A stretch of 64,000 nucleotides of DNA, from NCBI GenBank assembly GCA_012845835.1, contig JABAKD010000007.1, forward strand, positions 4,913,358 to 4,977,357. Direction: 5' to 3'. The stretch's first letter is position 1. Each line of letters starts with the position of its first letter. The DNA is from Undaria pinnatifida (taxonomy: Eukaryota; Sar; Phaeophyceae; Laminariales; Alariaceae). Positions 42,901-51,829 of the stretch are shown here, one piece after another. Both the position numbers and the translations under genes were made by a program. The notes below the pieces were generated by a model, which did no database searches, had not been told where the DNA came from, and saw only the letters and a program-made list of their open reading frames with translations.

Positions 42901-45900
42901 CCAATCATTAAACACACGGCGGCGGCGGCTGCGACACGGGCAGTGGTGAAGGGGAGAAAGGGGCAAGCGCGGGGGGTATCGGCGCTAAGAAGGGTCAGTT
43001 GAAATGCGAAGAAAGAGACGAATCCGGAGTGGCGAGAGGGGGAAAGGGGCACAGGGGGGGGGGATGGCGGTAAGAAGGAGTGATATGAATTACGAAGAAA
43101 GAGACAAATCTGGCTCAAGGACTGATTCATGCCGTACACACGTACGGACCATCTTGTCTATTGCTCTGTTACGTCGAGGCACGGCTCCGAAGCAAGAGCT
43201 CCTCTGCCCAAAGGAGGCAAAACATAGTCGCTCGTGTTGGTCCACCAAGCCAGAACCCTAGGTTGACTATATCTGAAGGGTTCTTTTTTCAATATCTGAA
43301 TTTTCTTGTCATTATATCACGTTCTTGTCTTTTGTTTCTTCGCCCACGCTGCCCAAGGTCGGATGGCTAGTGATGGTTTGTAACGATGCAATTCCCAAGA
43401 CATACGAAAAAATAGCAGCACACAGTAGGGTCCCCCAGGAATGAAGTGGTGTGCCAGAGCAATGAGGTCGCAGCCTTATTCTCGTTCCAGGTTATGAGTG
43501 CTATTCCCAGACGCGCCAAACGATTTCGAATCGGGAGACGGCACGTTGACGGCTTAACCGACCGCAATTTGCCAGGAACATACTTTGACTGACGCCAAAC
43601 TACTAGACTAGGTCTTTTAGTGTGGAATGATCGGTTTTACACCCTTTACCGCGGGATGTTTCCCTTGGCTGGCCGTCTCCTGACGTGTTTGACCAAAACA
43701 GGCAAAAAACAGCGTGATTACGAAAGATGCACGAAAAAGACAGCAGTGTCGCACTGACCATGTCATCTATTTCTGTTTTCCATCGTGACACGGCTTCGAA
43801 GCTCGCGGCGTTTCCCACTTCGTACATCAGGAACGCGCCCAACGCGTTCTTGTAGAAAGCCCGCGCGACCGGCCCGACCATAGCCTGCATGGAACGATGG
43901 GAGAACCAAAGTTTGTTTTAGTGTGTCGGTGCCATTCTCAACTGGTTTCGTTTCCGTTCGTTTCGATTTGTTCGGTTTGGTTTGGTTTGGTTTGGTTTGA
44001 TTTCGTTTGGCAGTGAGGTTTGGGTTCGTTTGATTTGTTTTTGGCTTGGTTCGGATTGGTCTCATTTCGTTTTTTTATGTTCCGTTTGGTCTCATTTCAG
44101 TATGATCGTAGCACAACGCTGCGTTTGATTTTGATTTAATTTGGTTTGGTTGGGGTTAGGTTGGGTTGGGCTGGGTTAGGTTGGGTTGGGTTGGGTTGGG
44201 TTGGGTGGGTTGGGTTGGGTTGGGTTGGGTTGGGTTGGGTTGGGTTGGGTTGGGTTGGGTTGGGTTGGGTTGGGTTGGGTTGGGTTGGTTGGGTTGGGTT
44301 GGGTTGGTTGGGTTGGGTTGGGTTGGGTTGGGTTGGGTTGGGTTGGGTTGGGTTGGGTTGGGTTGGGTTGGGTTGGGTTGGGTTGGGTTGGTTGGGTTGG
44401 GTTGGGTTGGGTTGGGTTGGGTTGGGTTGGGTTGGGTTGGGTTAGGTTGATTTGGGTTAGGTTGGGTTAGGTTGGGTTGGGTTGAATTGGGTTCGGTTGA
44501 GTTGTTCTGATTTTGGTTGTATCGTTCGACTCCGTGTTGGGTATTGATTGTTGTCGTTTCGCTTCGTTTCGTTTCAGTATCGATTGTATTGCTTTTCCCC
44601 TGACCTTCTTAGCGATGTCCCAGAGCTGGAGCTTGACCGTCCTGCCTTTCACCGATATCCGCTTCCGCAAGAAGTCGACCCCAACCGTAGTCTTGTGGCG
44701 CTCTGAGAAGTAGTCGTGCATATATCTGGTGCAATTGTAGAGGTAGTAACAGTAGTACAGCAGTAGAGGTAATAGTGTAGTGCTATTATTTGTAGTAGCA
44801 AAGCAGTAGTGGTAGTAGCAGTGGTAGTAGTTATAGGAGTAGTAGTAGCAGTAGTAGTTGTAGTAGTGTAGTAGTAGCAGTAGTAGAAGTAGTAATAGTA
44901 GTATAGTAGTAGTGGTAGAAGTAGTAGTATATTCGTAGCAACACATAACAGTACTCGTAGCAGGGGCGTGAAGCAACGGTGGGAAGGGGGGCGAAAGTAA
45001 GGAGAAGGGAACGACGTGGGCGGGGCGGCCAAGGAGGAAGACATGCCCGCATCAGGCCAGGCCAGGCCAGACAGCCGACGAGCAACAAAGGCGGCTCCAT
45101 CGAACTAGGTTGCCAAAGACGGATAGCCGCCCCTCGTTGGTTTATCAATGAAGCCTGCCTGAATAACAGCAACGGCCAGGTTCAATCCTTTCACGCATCC
45201 CGTGTCCTCCTCGCAGGCCTATTTCATCATCTCTATACGTTTTCGTGCAACAGGGGAAAAAAAATACATCTGGTCGCCCCCCCCCCTCCTCTCGACGAGT
45301 GTACCTTGCATTGATGTACGAGACTAATGGGACCCCGCCGCCCCCTCTCCCCGCTGTTGTCTATTGGTCTGCCCACCTCTTGATAAAGCTGGTTTTGCCG
45401 GTGCCTGGGTCACCGACGACCACGATCTTCACGGTAACAGTTGGCCCATCACTCTTCGCAGGGTCTTCGCTCGAAAAGATCCCGATATTGAATTGAAAGA
45501 TTTGAATCAAAGATTCGACATTAGGAGATCCGCAGGGGAGAAGATGCGAGCGTTTGAAAAATTACGGAAGATTAGTCGATTGGAAGATTTGATGACCAGG
45601 AAACGTCAAAGATTTGACGACAACTTACACTGTGGAACGTTTCGAGCATTCGAAGATTCGAGCATTCAAGAGTACACCACCGTATTCGAACAGTCGAAAC
45701 ATGGAAATTACTAACAATGGAACATTTAGGGGTTTGACAACTCAAAAGGAGGGGGGGTCCATCTCCGGCGTACCCTGCGCTTCTCTGACTTCGTGACAAA
45801 ACGACATCAACATAAAGCAGAGCGCATCTTTTGTTTTCCACGGCAACATGACACTCGTAACAACAACGAAACCAACACCAAGCGCGATTGCAACATCGCC

Positions 45901-46159
45901 AACGAAAACAACAACGCCGCCACCAATACCACCAACACCCACACAACTGTAACATAGAACTCCGAGGAATTTCCCACTTTTGATCATGAGAACGCTCCTC
46001 GAGGTGGGGTGTGAAGTCGATTAACTTTGGTTGGTCAGCCAGGCCCTGCCCGGCGGGCCCTACCACGCACCTTAACAACAGCAACAACAACAACAACCAC
46101 CACAACGACCACCACAACCGCAACCACCACCACCACAACAACGACGACGACAACAACAA

Positions 46160-46207
<48 letters not shown>

Positions 46208-46814
46208 CGACAGCAACAACAACAACAACAACAAAAATAACAACAACAACAACAGCCACCTCAAAAACAACAACAACAGCCACAACAACAACAGCATCCT
46301 ATTTCTGAGGCTCCTGACATGAAGAATAGTACGCCTCACCCCCAAAACTGCTTGTTATGAGAAAAATGAAAGCGCAACACCCAACTCACAATTGCACGGC
46401 CTTGGAAAATACACAACGCATACACAATGCAAAACTAGGCAGGCACGTCCGCTAATTTTGGGATAATGAGCACCGTCAATCAGGAACGGAATCGTCAATA
46501 AGAGAAGAAATGGTCGAAAATTGCCAACCCGGTCGAAGCAAGCACCATTGCTCACCTATGATGGTGAGAGCTCTCCTCGGAGTTGGGGTCAGATCGATCA
46601 ACTGCAGCTCGTCAGGCAATCCGTGTCCCGAGGGCTCTACAGCCCACTTATGCAAATCCGGTGTTCTGAACGGTCTGTAACCAGCCGCACCTTTGGCGTT
46701 ACCGGCTTCTTTTCCGTCGATCGCCGCATCAGCCCCTACCGCCGCACCAGCCCCCGGCTTTTTAGGCGCAGACGTGCCTCCGGGCGAGCTTTCGGGCGAC
46801 GCGGCCATCGTCAT
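39799..46814 (-). CDS. Rab32/38-like GTPase paralogue with altered switch II, gene B (3' end not found)
   Basis: Join of 46556-46814, 45377-45464, 44605-44725, 43759-43884, 42159-42235 and 39799-39961 on the minus strand; it gives 278 in-frame codons. Seen: P-loop [24 protein letters not shown] and GWFETSAK are kept, but the junction of exons 2 and 3 reads WDIAKK then AMVGPVAR, where gene A reads WDIAGQ then DRFGSIAR. The invariant Gly and Gln of the G3 motif are therefore gone. No stop or frameshift is present, and all splice sites have GT and AG. An 86-codon Ala/Gly/Pro-rich N-terminal exon joins in phase 1; this link is inferred from phase only. The final exon is again missing behind a donor (AAG|GTGTGT). 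It could be an atypical Rab acting as a nucleotide-independent scaffold, or a young pseudogene. Confidence 0.78.
40072..40150 (-). pseudogene. Ghost copy of Rab exon 5
   Basis: Minus-strand translation reads RHGFMGLFETLDWSS, matching [13 protein letters not shown] of exon 5 with Trp to Leu and a scrambled SAK. It is only the middle of the exon, with no splice sites. Confidence 0.6.
40813..40870 (-). pseudogene. Ghost copy of Rab exon 5
   Basis: Minus strand reads CRGLIEWFETSA followed by a stop, matching the GWFETSA segment. It is about 50 bp long and ends where exon 5 would continue into KLN. Confidence 0.6.
40882..41345. repeat. 42-bp minisatellite, two blocks
   Basis: Blocks 40882-41095 (about five units) and 41213-41345 (about three). 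Unit GCACCAGCCGGCGAAATCAC, then AGGTTAGCGCTGGACTTAAA plus AA. Because 42 is a multiple of three it gives a periodic peptide (KHQxAKSQVxAGL) in one frame; this is a by-product. The ghost exon 5 at 41125-41180 lies between the two blocks. Confidence 0.85.
41125..41180 (-). pseudogene. Ghost copy of Rab exon 5
   Basis: Minus strand reads ICHRFIGWFEPS, a recognisable version of FCxRxGFxGWFETS. Flanking codons are lost. Confidence 0.6.
41386..41447 (-). pseudogene. Ghost copy of Rab exon 5
   Basis: Minus strand carries MEALKSFCLVEL in one frame and YVFMGWFDTS in the next. The exon 5 start and GWFETS core are both present but shifted by a small indel. Confidence 0.65.
41884..42148 (+). mobile_element. 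MITE family member in intron 4 of gene B
   Basis: GACGCGTGCTGCGATAGAGT at the left and CTCTATCGTAGTACACGTC at the right, with the full standard interior. Flanks CACA/AACA are an imperfect 4-bp duplication. The right end is 10 bp from the donor of exon 4. Confidence 0.85.
42159..42235 (-). CDS. Gene B exon 4: NKCDL
   Basis: 77 bp, as in gene A. The acceptor is CTGCAG|GTTCGATTG and the donor GACAG|GTAACT, phase 2. It encodes VRLPDGTRLPVVIVANKCDL and ASVVD. A MITE copy (41884-42148) ends only about 10 nt beyond the donor, inside the intron. Confidence 0.88.
42240..43758. other. Intron 3 of gene B: repeat scraps
   Basis: 42440-42540 is a plus-strand copy of the 190-bp repeat (CACCGACCGGGCAGGCATCG, GCCAAGCGCGATGCGCC). 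42560-42900 has decayed MITE-like ends (CCTGCTGCGATTTAGGTGG, AACCTCTACCGTCAGCACGT). A duplicated word (GCGAAGAAAGAGACGAATC and ACGAAGAAAGAGACAAATC) with G-runs lies at 42970-43110. No exon was seen. Confidence 0.45.
43759..43884 (-). CDS. Gene B exon 3: starts AMVGPVAR
   Basis: 126 bp, as in gene A. The acceptor is ATGCAG|GCTATGG and the donor ATG|GTCAGT. It encodes AMVGPVARAFYKNALGAFLM, then YEVGNAASFEAV and RWKTEIDDM. The switch II residues DRF of gene A are AMV here, while the remaining helix and strand pattern is preserved. Confidence 0.85.
44146..44490. repeat. GGGTT pentanucleotide microsatellite
   Basis: About 340 bp of GGGTT units with occasional GGTT and GGGTTA variants, in intron 2 of gene B, starting about 115 bp beyond the donor of exon 2. 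On the plus strand it is G-rich with regularly spaced GGG runs, and so could form G-quadruplexes; the gene RNA would carry the C-rich strand. TTTGG pentamers flank it at 43975-44000. Confidence 0.95.
44605..44725 (-). CDS. Gene B exon 2: switch I, ends WDIAKK
   Basis: 121 bp, as in gene A. The acceptor is CACCAG|ATATATG and the donor AAG|GTCAGG. It encodes [18 protein letters not shown] and [10 protein letters not shown]. The Gly-Gln that ends this exon in gene A is Lys-Lys here. FALK of gene A is FLRK here. Confidence 0.85.
44735..44945. repeat. GTA/GCA trinucleotide tract upstream of gene B exon 2
   Basis: GTAGTAGCAGTAGTAGTAG-type sequence beginning about 10 bp from the acceptor of exon 2, the same position as the tract in gene A (9555-9735). 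Confidence 0.85.
45377..45464 (-). CDS. Gene B P-loop exon
   Basis: 88 bp. Encodes DPAKSDGPTVTVKIVVVGDP and GTGKTSFIK. The donor AAGAG|GTGGGC is phase 2, like gene A exon 1. The acceptor is chosen at GCGAAG|ACCC because it gives the phase-1 join; the pyrimidine tract in front of it is weak, so the 5' border is less certain. Confidence 0.75.
45976..46073 (-). pseudogene. Ghost copy of the gene B N-terminal exon
   Basis: Minus strand reads VVGPAGQGLADQPKLIDFTP and then HLEERSHDQK, against AVEPSGHGLPDELQLIDLTP of the exon at 46556-46814. The donor is mutated (AAAAGTGGG in place of ATAGGTGAGC). A CAA microsatellite starts right beside it. Confidence 0.6.
46077..46291. repeat. CAA microsatellite beside the ghost N-terminal exon
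   Basis: AACAACAACAAC with CCA, CGA and AAA interruptions, about 215 bp. No LINE tail is visible at either edge. The right edge runs into a decayed MITE (46298-46500, TTTCTGAGGCTCCTGAC...TAATTTTGGGATAATGAG). Confidence 0.9.
46556..46814 (-). CDS. Gene B probable N-terminal exon
   Basis: Starts ATG ACG ATG GCC and runs 86 codons plus one base to a strong donor (ATAG|GTGAGC). The first half is low-complexity Ala/Gly/Pro/Ser. The second half contains SGHGLPDELQLIDLTP and RRALTII, a segment I do not recognise from any Rab. Its phase-1 donor fits the phase-1 acceptor of the next exon. A decayed second copy of the LIDLTP part lies at 45976-46073, which supports this being a real exon. Its membership in gene B is inference. 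Confidence 0.5.
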
Positions 46815-46829
46815 TGGTCACTGGAAACG

Positions 46830-48435
46830 GATTGCGTCGTTTTCATTGTTTTATGCGAAAAAACATCAGTAGTGGACAAGTCGCGTGGGCGTACTCACGA
46901 GCCCGTATTCGAAGGCAGCTTGCGCTGCTGGACTAGTGACGGTGACCGCCGGTAGGGACAACTCGCGACGCCTAAACTTCGAGGACACACTAGCTAGCGC
47001 TGGATTGCGATGACAATAAAGTTAAATCGATACACGACACACGTACGGAAATACGTTAGAGTTCAAGTGTGGTGAGCATAAGTATTATGGTCCCCGCCCA
47101 CCGGAGGATACAAATACAGAAGGAAACCAAAAGTAATGGACATAGCTCCCGGCGATGAGGGTGGCATGCCGCTTGTTCGTTAGGAGAGGCCAGGTGCACG
47201 TGGGGGATCAGGTCGGGGTGGCAATAGGGTGAAAAGCGATATCAGGTCAAAATATTGTGTGTGCGTCTGTTGACCGACGAAACATCGTGAAAATCAGTAG
47301 TTGGCCAATGAACGGCATTTTCGAACATGCGCGGAAAACTCTACTGACCGGGGGACGCGGCTTATGCCTTTCGTGGAATGCAGCGTTGCGATTGGCGGAC
47401 GCGAAGAAAAAAAAGAAAGAGCGGTGTGTAACCCTGTGTTCCGTTACCAGCTGGTTTGTATGATCACCATGCAACCGGCAGCTAGCCGTTACCGGCTAAA
47501 ACTTAGGAATCCACGGCTGAGTCGCCCCACCTTTAGAACGTGGACATGCCTCCGGGCAATACAGCCACACCATTGGTTGCTGGAAAATGAATGCATGGCT
47601 GCGAGTGGCAGACGAAATGAGAATGCGGCGTTGTGACTGGCCGACACGTGAACCAAAATCTCTTCATTGGGTTCACTGCGCTACTTACAAGTAGTGTGGC
47701 TCGATCTCCTCGTACTTCGTACGTGCTGTAGAGAAAACGCAATTGCATAGTCTAGGTCTGTGTTTCTGGTGTAGACTTTTGCGTTGTATCATAGGGCATC
47801 ATGCTGGACTCCACAAACAGGTTGATTCCGTGACACATCGAAACGGGGCCATGCCGATTCTTTGGCAAGGCAGATCACGATACCTATTACCACGACTACA
47901 GCAGTAGATGCATGCTAAGTACGGGTAGAGGCTCGCGCACCACGAAAAAAAAACATGGCCTTAATTAGATACCCATCGATTGATCTTGTAAAAATCAACG
48001 ATAATATCATGCCCGGTAGTTGCTCAGTTCCATGGTCAGTTGAGAAGCCAAGTCAGCCAGGAAAAGGTCTAGCCTGAAAACGCTTCCCCTATCGTAGATC
48101 GTGAGCAATCTGGGGTGTGTGGAGCGGGAATGGATCCGGAAGGCATGATTGATTAGGGGATACATACGAGAAGCAAATGAGGTGAGTTTGGTGGAGATGC
48201 GCTGTCATTCAGGAGAGAGACAAGGACACGGCAGCTAGTAGACAAGCGCTGGAAGTATATACGGCAGAGCACAGGAAACTGGTGGGGGTATCTGACTCGT
48301 ATCTGGTCAGCAACTGCAATGTACGAAACACCAATGAATAGGCCTCGTCGTGCGTACCAGGCATGAAGGATGCTCGAGAGATCCCCCTGTCAACGGCAGA
48401 TGGCTCAGTACTAAGCCAAAAAGTGTTGTTGTTAT
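46830..48435. other. Upstream of gene B, nothing firm
   Basis: Contains the ghost at 47528-47602 and a duplicated theme of GGAATGCAGCGTTGCGATTG and GAATGCGGCGTTGTGACTG (47378 and 47620). No core promoter element could be pinned down. Confidence 0.3.
47528..47602 (-). pseudogene. Ghost of the start of the gene B N-terminal exon
   Basis: The sequence resembles 46765-46830, which holds the ATG and first codons of the N-terminal exon: shared words include TGCCTCCGGGC and CATTGGT(C/T)(A/G)CTGGAAA. No ORF is retained. Confidence 0.35.
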
Positions 48436-48574
48436 TGTTTTTCCTTCATCCCATTCATTATCCTCGCGCTACTCTCGCGCTCCCTCCCAGTAGCAACTCA
48501 GATCCGAGGTTACATAGCGGGCCCTCCTCCGCCCTCCCCATTACGGTACGTGCCTTCATTTTTATCACGAGAAT

Positions 48575-49752
48575 AGAGTGTTTGCGAAAATACGTTTCTA
48601 AAAATTTACTTGCCTTCCGCTAAAAAAAGTGAATTGCCTTCCCACCGAGTTTTTGGTGTGTTTGCGCTAGCGGTAAACAAAATCCTGCAGGCGACGCCTC
48701 CGAAATTTAGTAGGGAAACGGGGATGTGCGCGATTGTAATATACGTACGAGTACAGCAGCAGCAGTACGAGTACTCGTAGTATTATACGATATAATTATA
48801 CGATATACGAGTACTCGTTGTACGTACTCCAGTCTCGAGCCTCTCGTTTCAGGTGCAGCAGTACCTGGAACACGGTACATGCAAGCACCCAACAGACTAC
48901 AAATCAGAGGTATGGCGGTCTGTCTCGCGCGTAAAAAACTCCTTGTGAGCAGGGACTACCTCATTACACGTGCTACAAGCAGAGCAACGCCTTCCTCATG
49001 CGACGGAAGGGAAGGCGAAGCGCAGTTTCCCCATGGAACGTGGACCTGTTATTGCGAAGCACCACCCTGCGAAGAATCCGCAGTGAACGCAGCGGTTTAG
49101 GGCAGAGGAGTTTCCGCTCCTCTGCCCTAAACCGAAAGTCATGCCACGCTTCAGTCGCGGTGATGTTGGAGAAGCGCGGTGGCTGCTGTCGCACAGATGG
49201 ACCGATACGAGTCCTATCTTGCCAGATGCGGCACACGATAGCCGCAACCAAGGCGCGTGGTGTCGCTCTCTGCGTTGAGGCTCCTCTCCGCGTGCGTGCG
49301 TTCGACCCCGCCAGCTGCGAGAAGTTCACCACAGCTTGCAGCAAGCGCTGAACCCTTGGTCACGGACGCAGAGGGCAGCAACAGACGGTTCATCACCGGC
49401 CTGCTGCATATCTCTGATGTTACGCCTGCGCGTCGTGCTCAGGGTACTACCCTCTCAATCCTCCGTGCGTTCGTATTAGTAGCTTGTGTTGTGTCGTGAC
49501 AACAGCGTGGTGCTTCAAACTGGTCCTGCTTAGGGCGCTATAGACCCTTGCAGAGGCGTTCTGCCTCGGACAAATGCTCGGTGTGTTGTAGGCCAATGAA
49601 ACAGAGAGACAAAATTTACCGTAACTTTTGATCAAAACCTACCTTCGACAAAGTACATTTTTGCCTTTTTTTCAAAAATTTACCGCAAATATTGCCTTCG
49701 GGACAATTTTTGAAGAAGTAAATTTCTAAAAACGTACTTTCGCAAACACTCT
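48575..49752. mobile_element. TIR element with 3-bp AAT duplication
   Basis: Inverted ends of about 40 bp: AGAGTGTTTGCGAAAATACG at the left, inverse CGTACTTTCGCAAACACTCT at the right, both next to (T)TCTA(A/G)AAATTTACTT. Flanked by AAT (48572-48574 and 49753-49755). The interior has TACGAGTACTCGTA palindromes (48748-48830), a GC-rich block with overlapping unidentified ORFs (48973-49351) and an 18-bp perfect hairpin (49093-49134). No transposase recognised; superfamily left open. Confidence 0.75.
49093..49134. repeat. Perfect 18-bp inverted repeat with 6-nt loop
   Basis: CGGTTTAGGGCAGAGGAG, loop TTTCCG, CTCCTCTGCCCTAAACCG. It lies near the middle of the TIR element. Confidence 0.92.
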
Positions 49753-49799
49753 AATAGTTCAGCATTTTCTTCCCTCGTCGACTCGTCGACTTGTACCTA

Positions 49800-51480
49800 C
49801 CCACGCTGCTAGGCGCTCTCAGTAGTAATTGATCCTGCTTCATTTTCATTTATGCATTTTTGCAAATAAAATAACATCTGATCACGGTGGTAATTGAACT
49901 TAACGATGTAGGAGTATTCGAAGGGAACGACTAGACCACCGGAACGACTAGACCACCAGGGCGGTCGTCGTGTATGGAGAGTACTGGGGAAAAAATGTCG
50001 AAACATGGGTTTCATTAGATGTTCATTGCCTCGAGTATGGAAGAGGACACGTAAATTGGCACGACGTTCCACCAAGTAACGCGTTGGTCGAGTAAGATCA
50101 AGTGCGCGCGCACAAAGGTTGGCATACCATGTGGGTGTGTCGTATGTAGTGAACGTTACTTCTACGAGGTGAATGTTTACCGTAAAGAGTAGAGAGGAAT
50201 GACGCGGTAGCAGGACGTCGTCGCAAGGAATAGGAGGAGCAGAACAGGGGAGCTTACACACAAGGGTAAACTCTTCACACCTGCATCTGAACGTTGGACA
50301 GTAGTCATCGTGCCTTAAGCTATGGTTGGCCCAACAACCAGGGTACCTTGCCGCTTTTTCGAGTAAATGCTGGACATTCTCTCAAAAATATTATACCTGA
50401 GGTATACCTTAAACCTCCAACCCTAACCGAATGAAACGCAACCGACCATTGTATCATAGGGTGAAACCCCCTTCGTCTCGTCCATAGTTTGCATCAACCA
50501 TCGTGTCGAACAAGTGGTACGCTCTACAGCAGTAATGCACCCCGGACAAGGGGTAAGCTCTACTGCATTCCAGACGCCAAGATAACTAAAAAAATCGGAG
50601 CATAGGGATTTCTGTACGAATCAAAAAAATGACAGCTATCTCCAACTTTCTTTTCAATCGGTTTTGCTCCAGCTGACATGTATATACAACCGCCCGTGTC
50701 TGGGCTTTCGAAAAGATGGACGTGACGTTCGAAAAACAAAACTCGTGCTCCCCTTGCCCCACGAGCGCCCATTTCAAGCGATCCACCATCTTCAAAATCA
50801 TCATCGGTCAGGCTCGAGCTCGTCTCGCCACGACTCTGCGTTAGCCGGTCGAAGACAAGTCATCTGCCAATCATTTGAGCGCACAGTCATCCCCTTCTAA
50901 TAGTGTATACCCACTATACAGGAAATACCCGTACTGACTGCGAGGCTGTCCGGGGGGAAGGGAAGAAAGGGGGCTCTCCCGTTTGGCGGCGAGTACTTGT
51001 TCATTTTTATATACCGAGGACGAGCAAATGATCAAAACAACAATAAACTAATCGAAGGTGATGATGATGTGATTGTTTCTCGCATTTCTTTATTGACCAA
51101 CATGATCACATTAACTATTTTATTGACCAACATGATCACATCAACTATTAACCAATCAAAGGTGATGATGATGTAATGTCATTGTTTACCGCGTTTTTTA
51201 ATGAGCAACATGATCTGTCAACGATCAACTAACAACACATGCCAACGACCAACATTTTTTTTTTTTCTTCACACACATCTACTTTTTCAGTTTCTGGACA
51301 AGCCGTGGTCACAGGTGTCGTCCCTTCTCCCCCCCGGTTCTTGCCTTCAATTTAAATCTCGAATAGGGTTCAGAAATCCCACTGCTCCTCGATTTCTCAT
51401 CCAGCGCTGCTAACTCACGCTCTCGCGCTTTCCGCAAGTCAATTTGTGCACTAGAAAAAGTCCCCACAAATTTATACGAG
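49800..51480. other. Non-coding stretch
   Basis: 51050-51230 has local tandem repeats (TTGACCAACATGATCACAT twice, GGTGATGATGATGT twice). The 150-codon minus ORF 49809-50261 has no recognised domain. Nothing else seen. Confidence 0.35.
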
Positions 51481-51487
51481 TATGCAC

Positions 51488-51562
51488 TCGGGGGGATTCG
51501 AACTTGCGAGACTGACCTATGCCAGGCTCGAAGATAACCTGATACGCCACCTGGGCGACCGG
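51488..51562 (-). other. tRNA-like sequence (SINE head or pseudo-tRNA)
   Basis: The minus strand reads GGTCGCCCAGGTGGCGTATC (D-arm and box A-like TGGCGTATCAGG), then CAAGTTCGAATCCCCCC (box B). Arm pairing is imperfect and no clean anticodon loop is present. Confidence 0.4.
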
Positions 51563-51629
51563 CCTATGATACATTACTATGTAGGGTGGAGTTGCACCGG
51601 CTGTTCATGAGGCTTCCTCGCTTGAAAAG

Positions 51630-51765
51630 CTCCATAAGAGGCGGTCTGAGTGAGGCGGTATCCCGATATAAGGCGCTCAATATCGCTAGGAGCGACTGGG
51701 GAATTGCACTCATAACCCAGAATCAACAACACGGCCTCCCCCCACAAGGCGATCATATGGCCCTT
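51630..51765 (+). repeat. GGCGGTCTGAGT dispersed repeat
   Basis: Contains GAGGCGGTCTGAGTGAGGCG, ATATAAGGCGCTCAATATCG and GCGACTGGGGAATTGCACTC. Confidence 0.65.
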
Positions 51766-51829
51766 CCACACACCACCGCCTTGCTCCGTGGGGATCCCTA
51801 CCGTACCGGTATTTCGAATACATGTGCCC

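Larger units (their letters stand above)
48440..49795 (-). repeat. Dispersed repeat G interrupted by a TIR element
   Basis: 48440-48571 and 49756-49795 together form one reverse copy of repeat G (minus strand: CGTGATAAAAATGAAGGCAC, CGTACCGTAATGGGGAGG on one side and CGAGGGAAGAAAATGCTGAA on the other), split by the element 48575-49752. Confidence 0.75.

Noticed and set aside
44146-44470. Three overlapping ORFs encoding GLGWVGLGWVG-type peptides
   Set aside because: They are translations of the GGGTT microsatellite in three frames, inside an intron of gene B.
44146-44490. GGGTT array considered as a telomere
   Set aside because: Internal position inside a gene, and the unit differs from known telomere repeats.
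45572-46345. A 257-codon Leu-rich minus ORF and matching Asn/Thr-rich plus ORFs
   Set aside because: Mostly produced by the CAA microsatellite; only the LIDFTP ghost segment inside it has meaning.
48973-49351. Overlapping 117-123 codon ORFs considered as a transposase
   Set aside because: Both strands are open over the same GC-rich block, no transposase motif is visible, and the lengths are too short.
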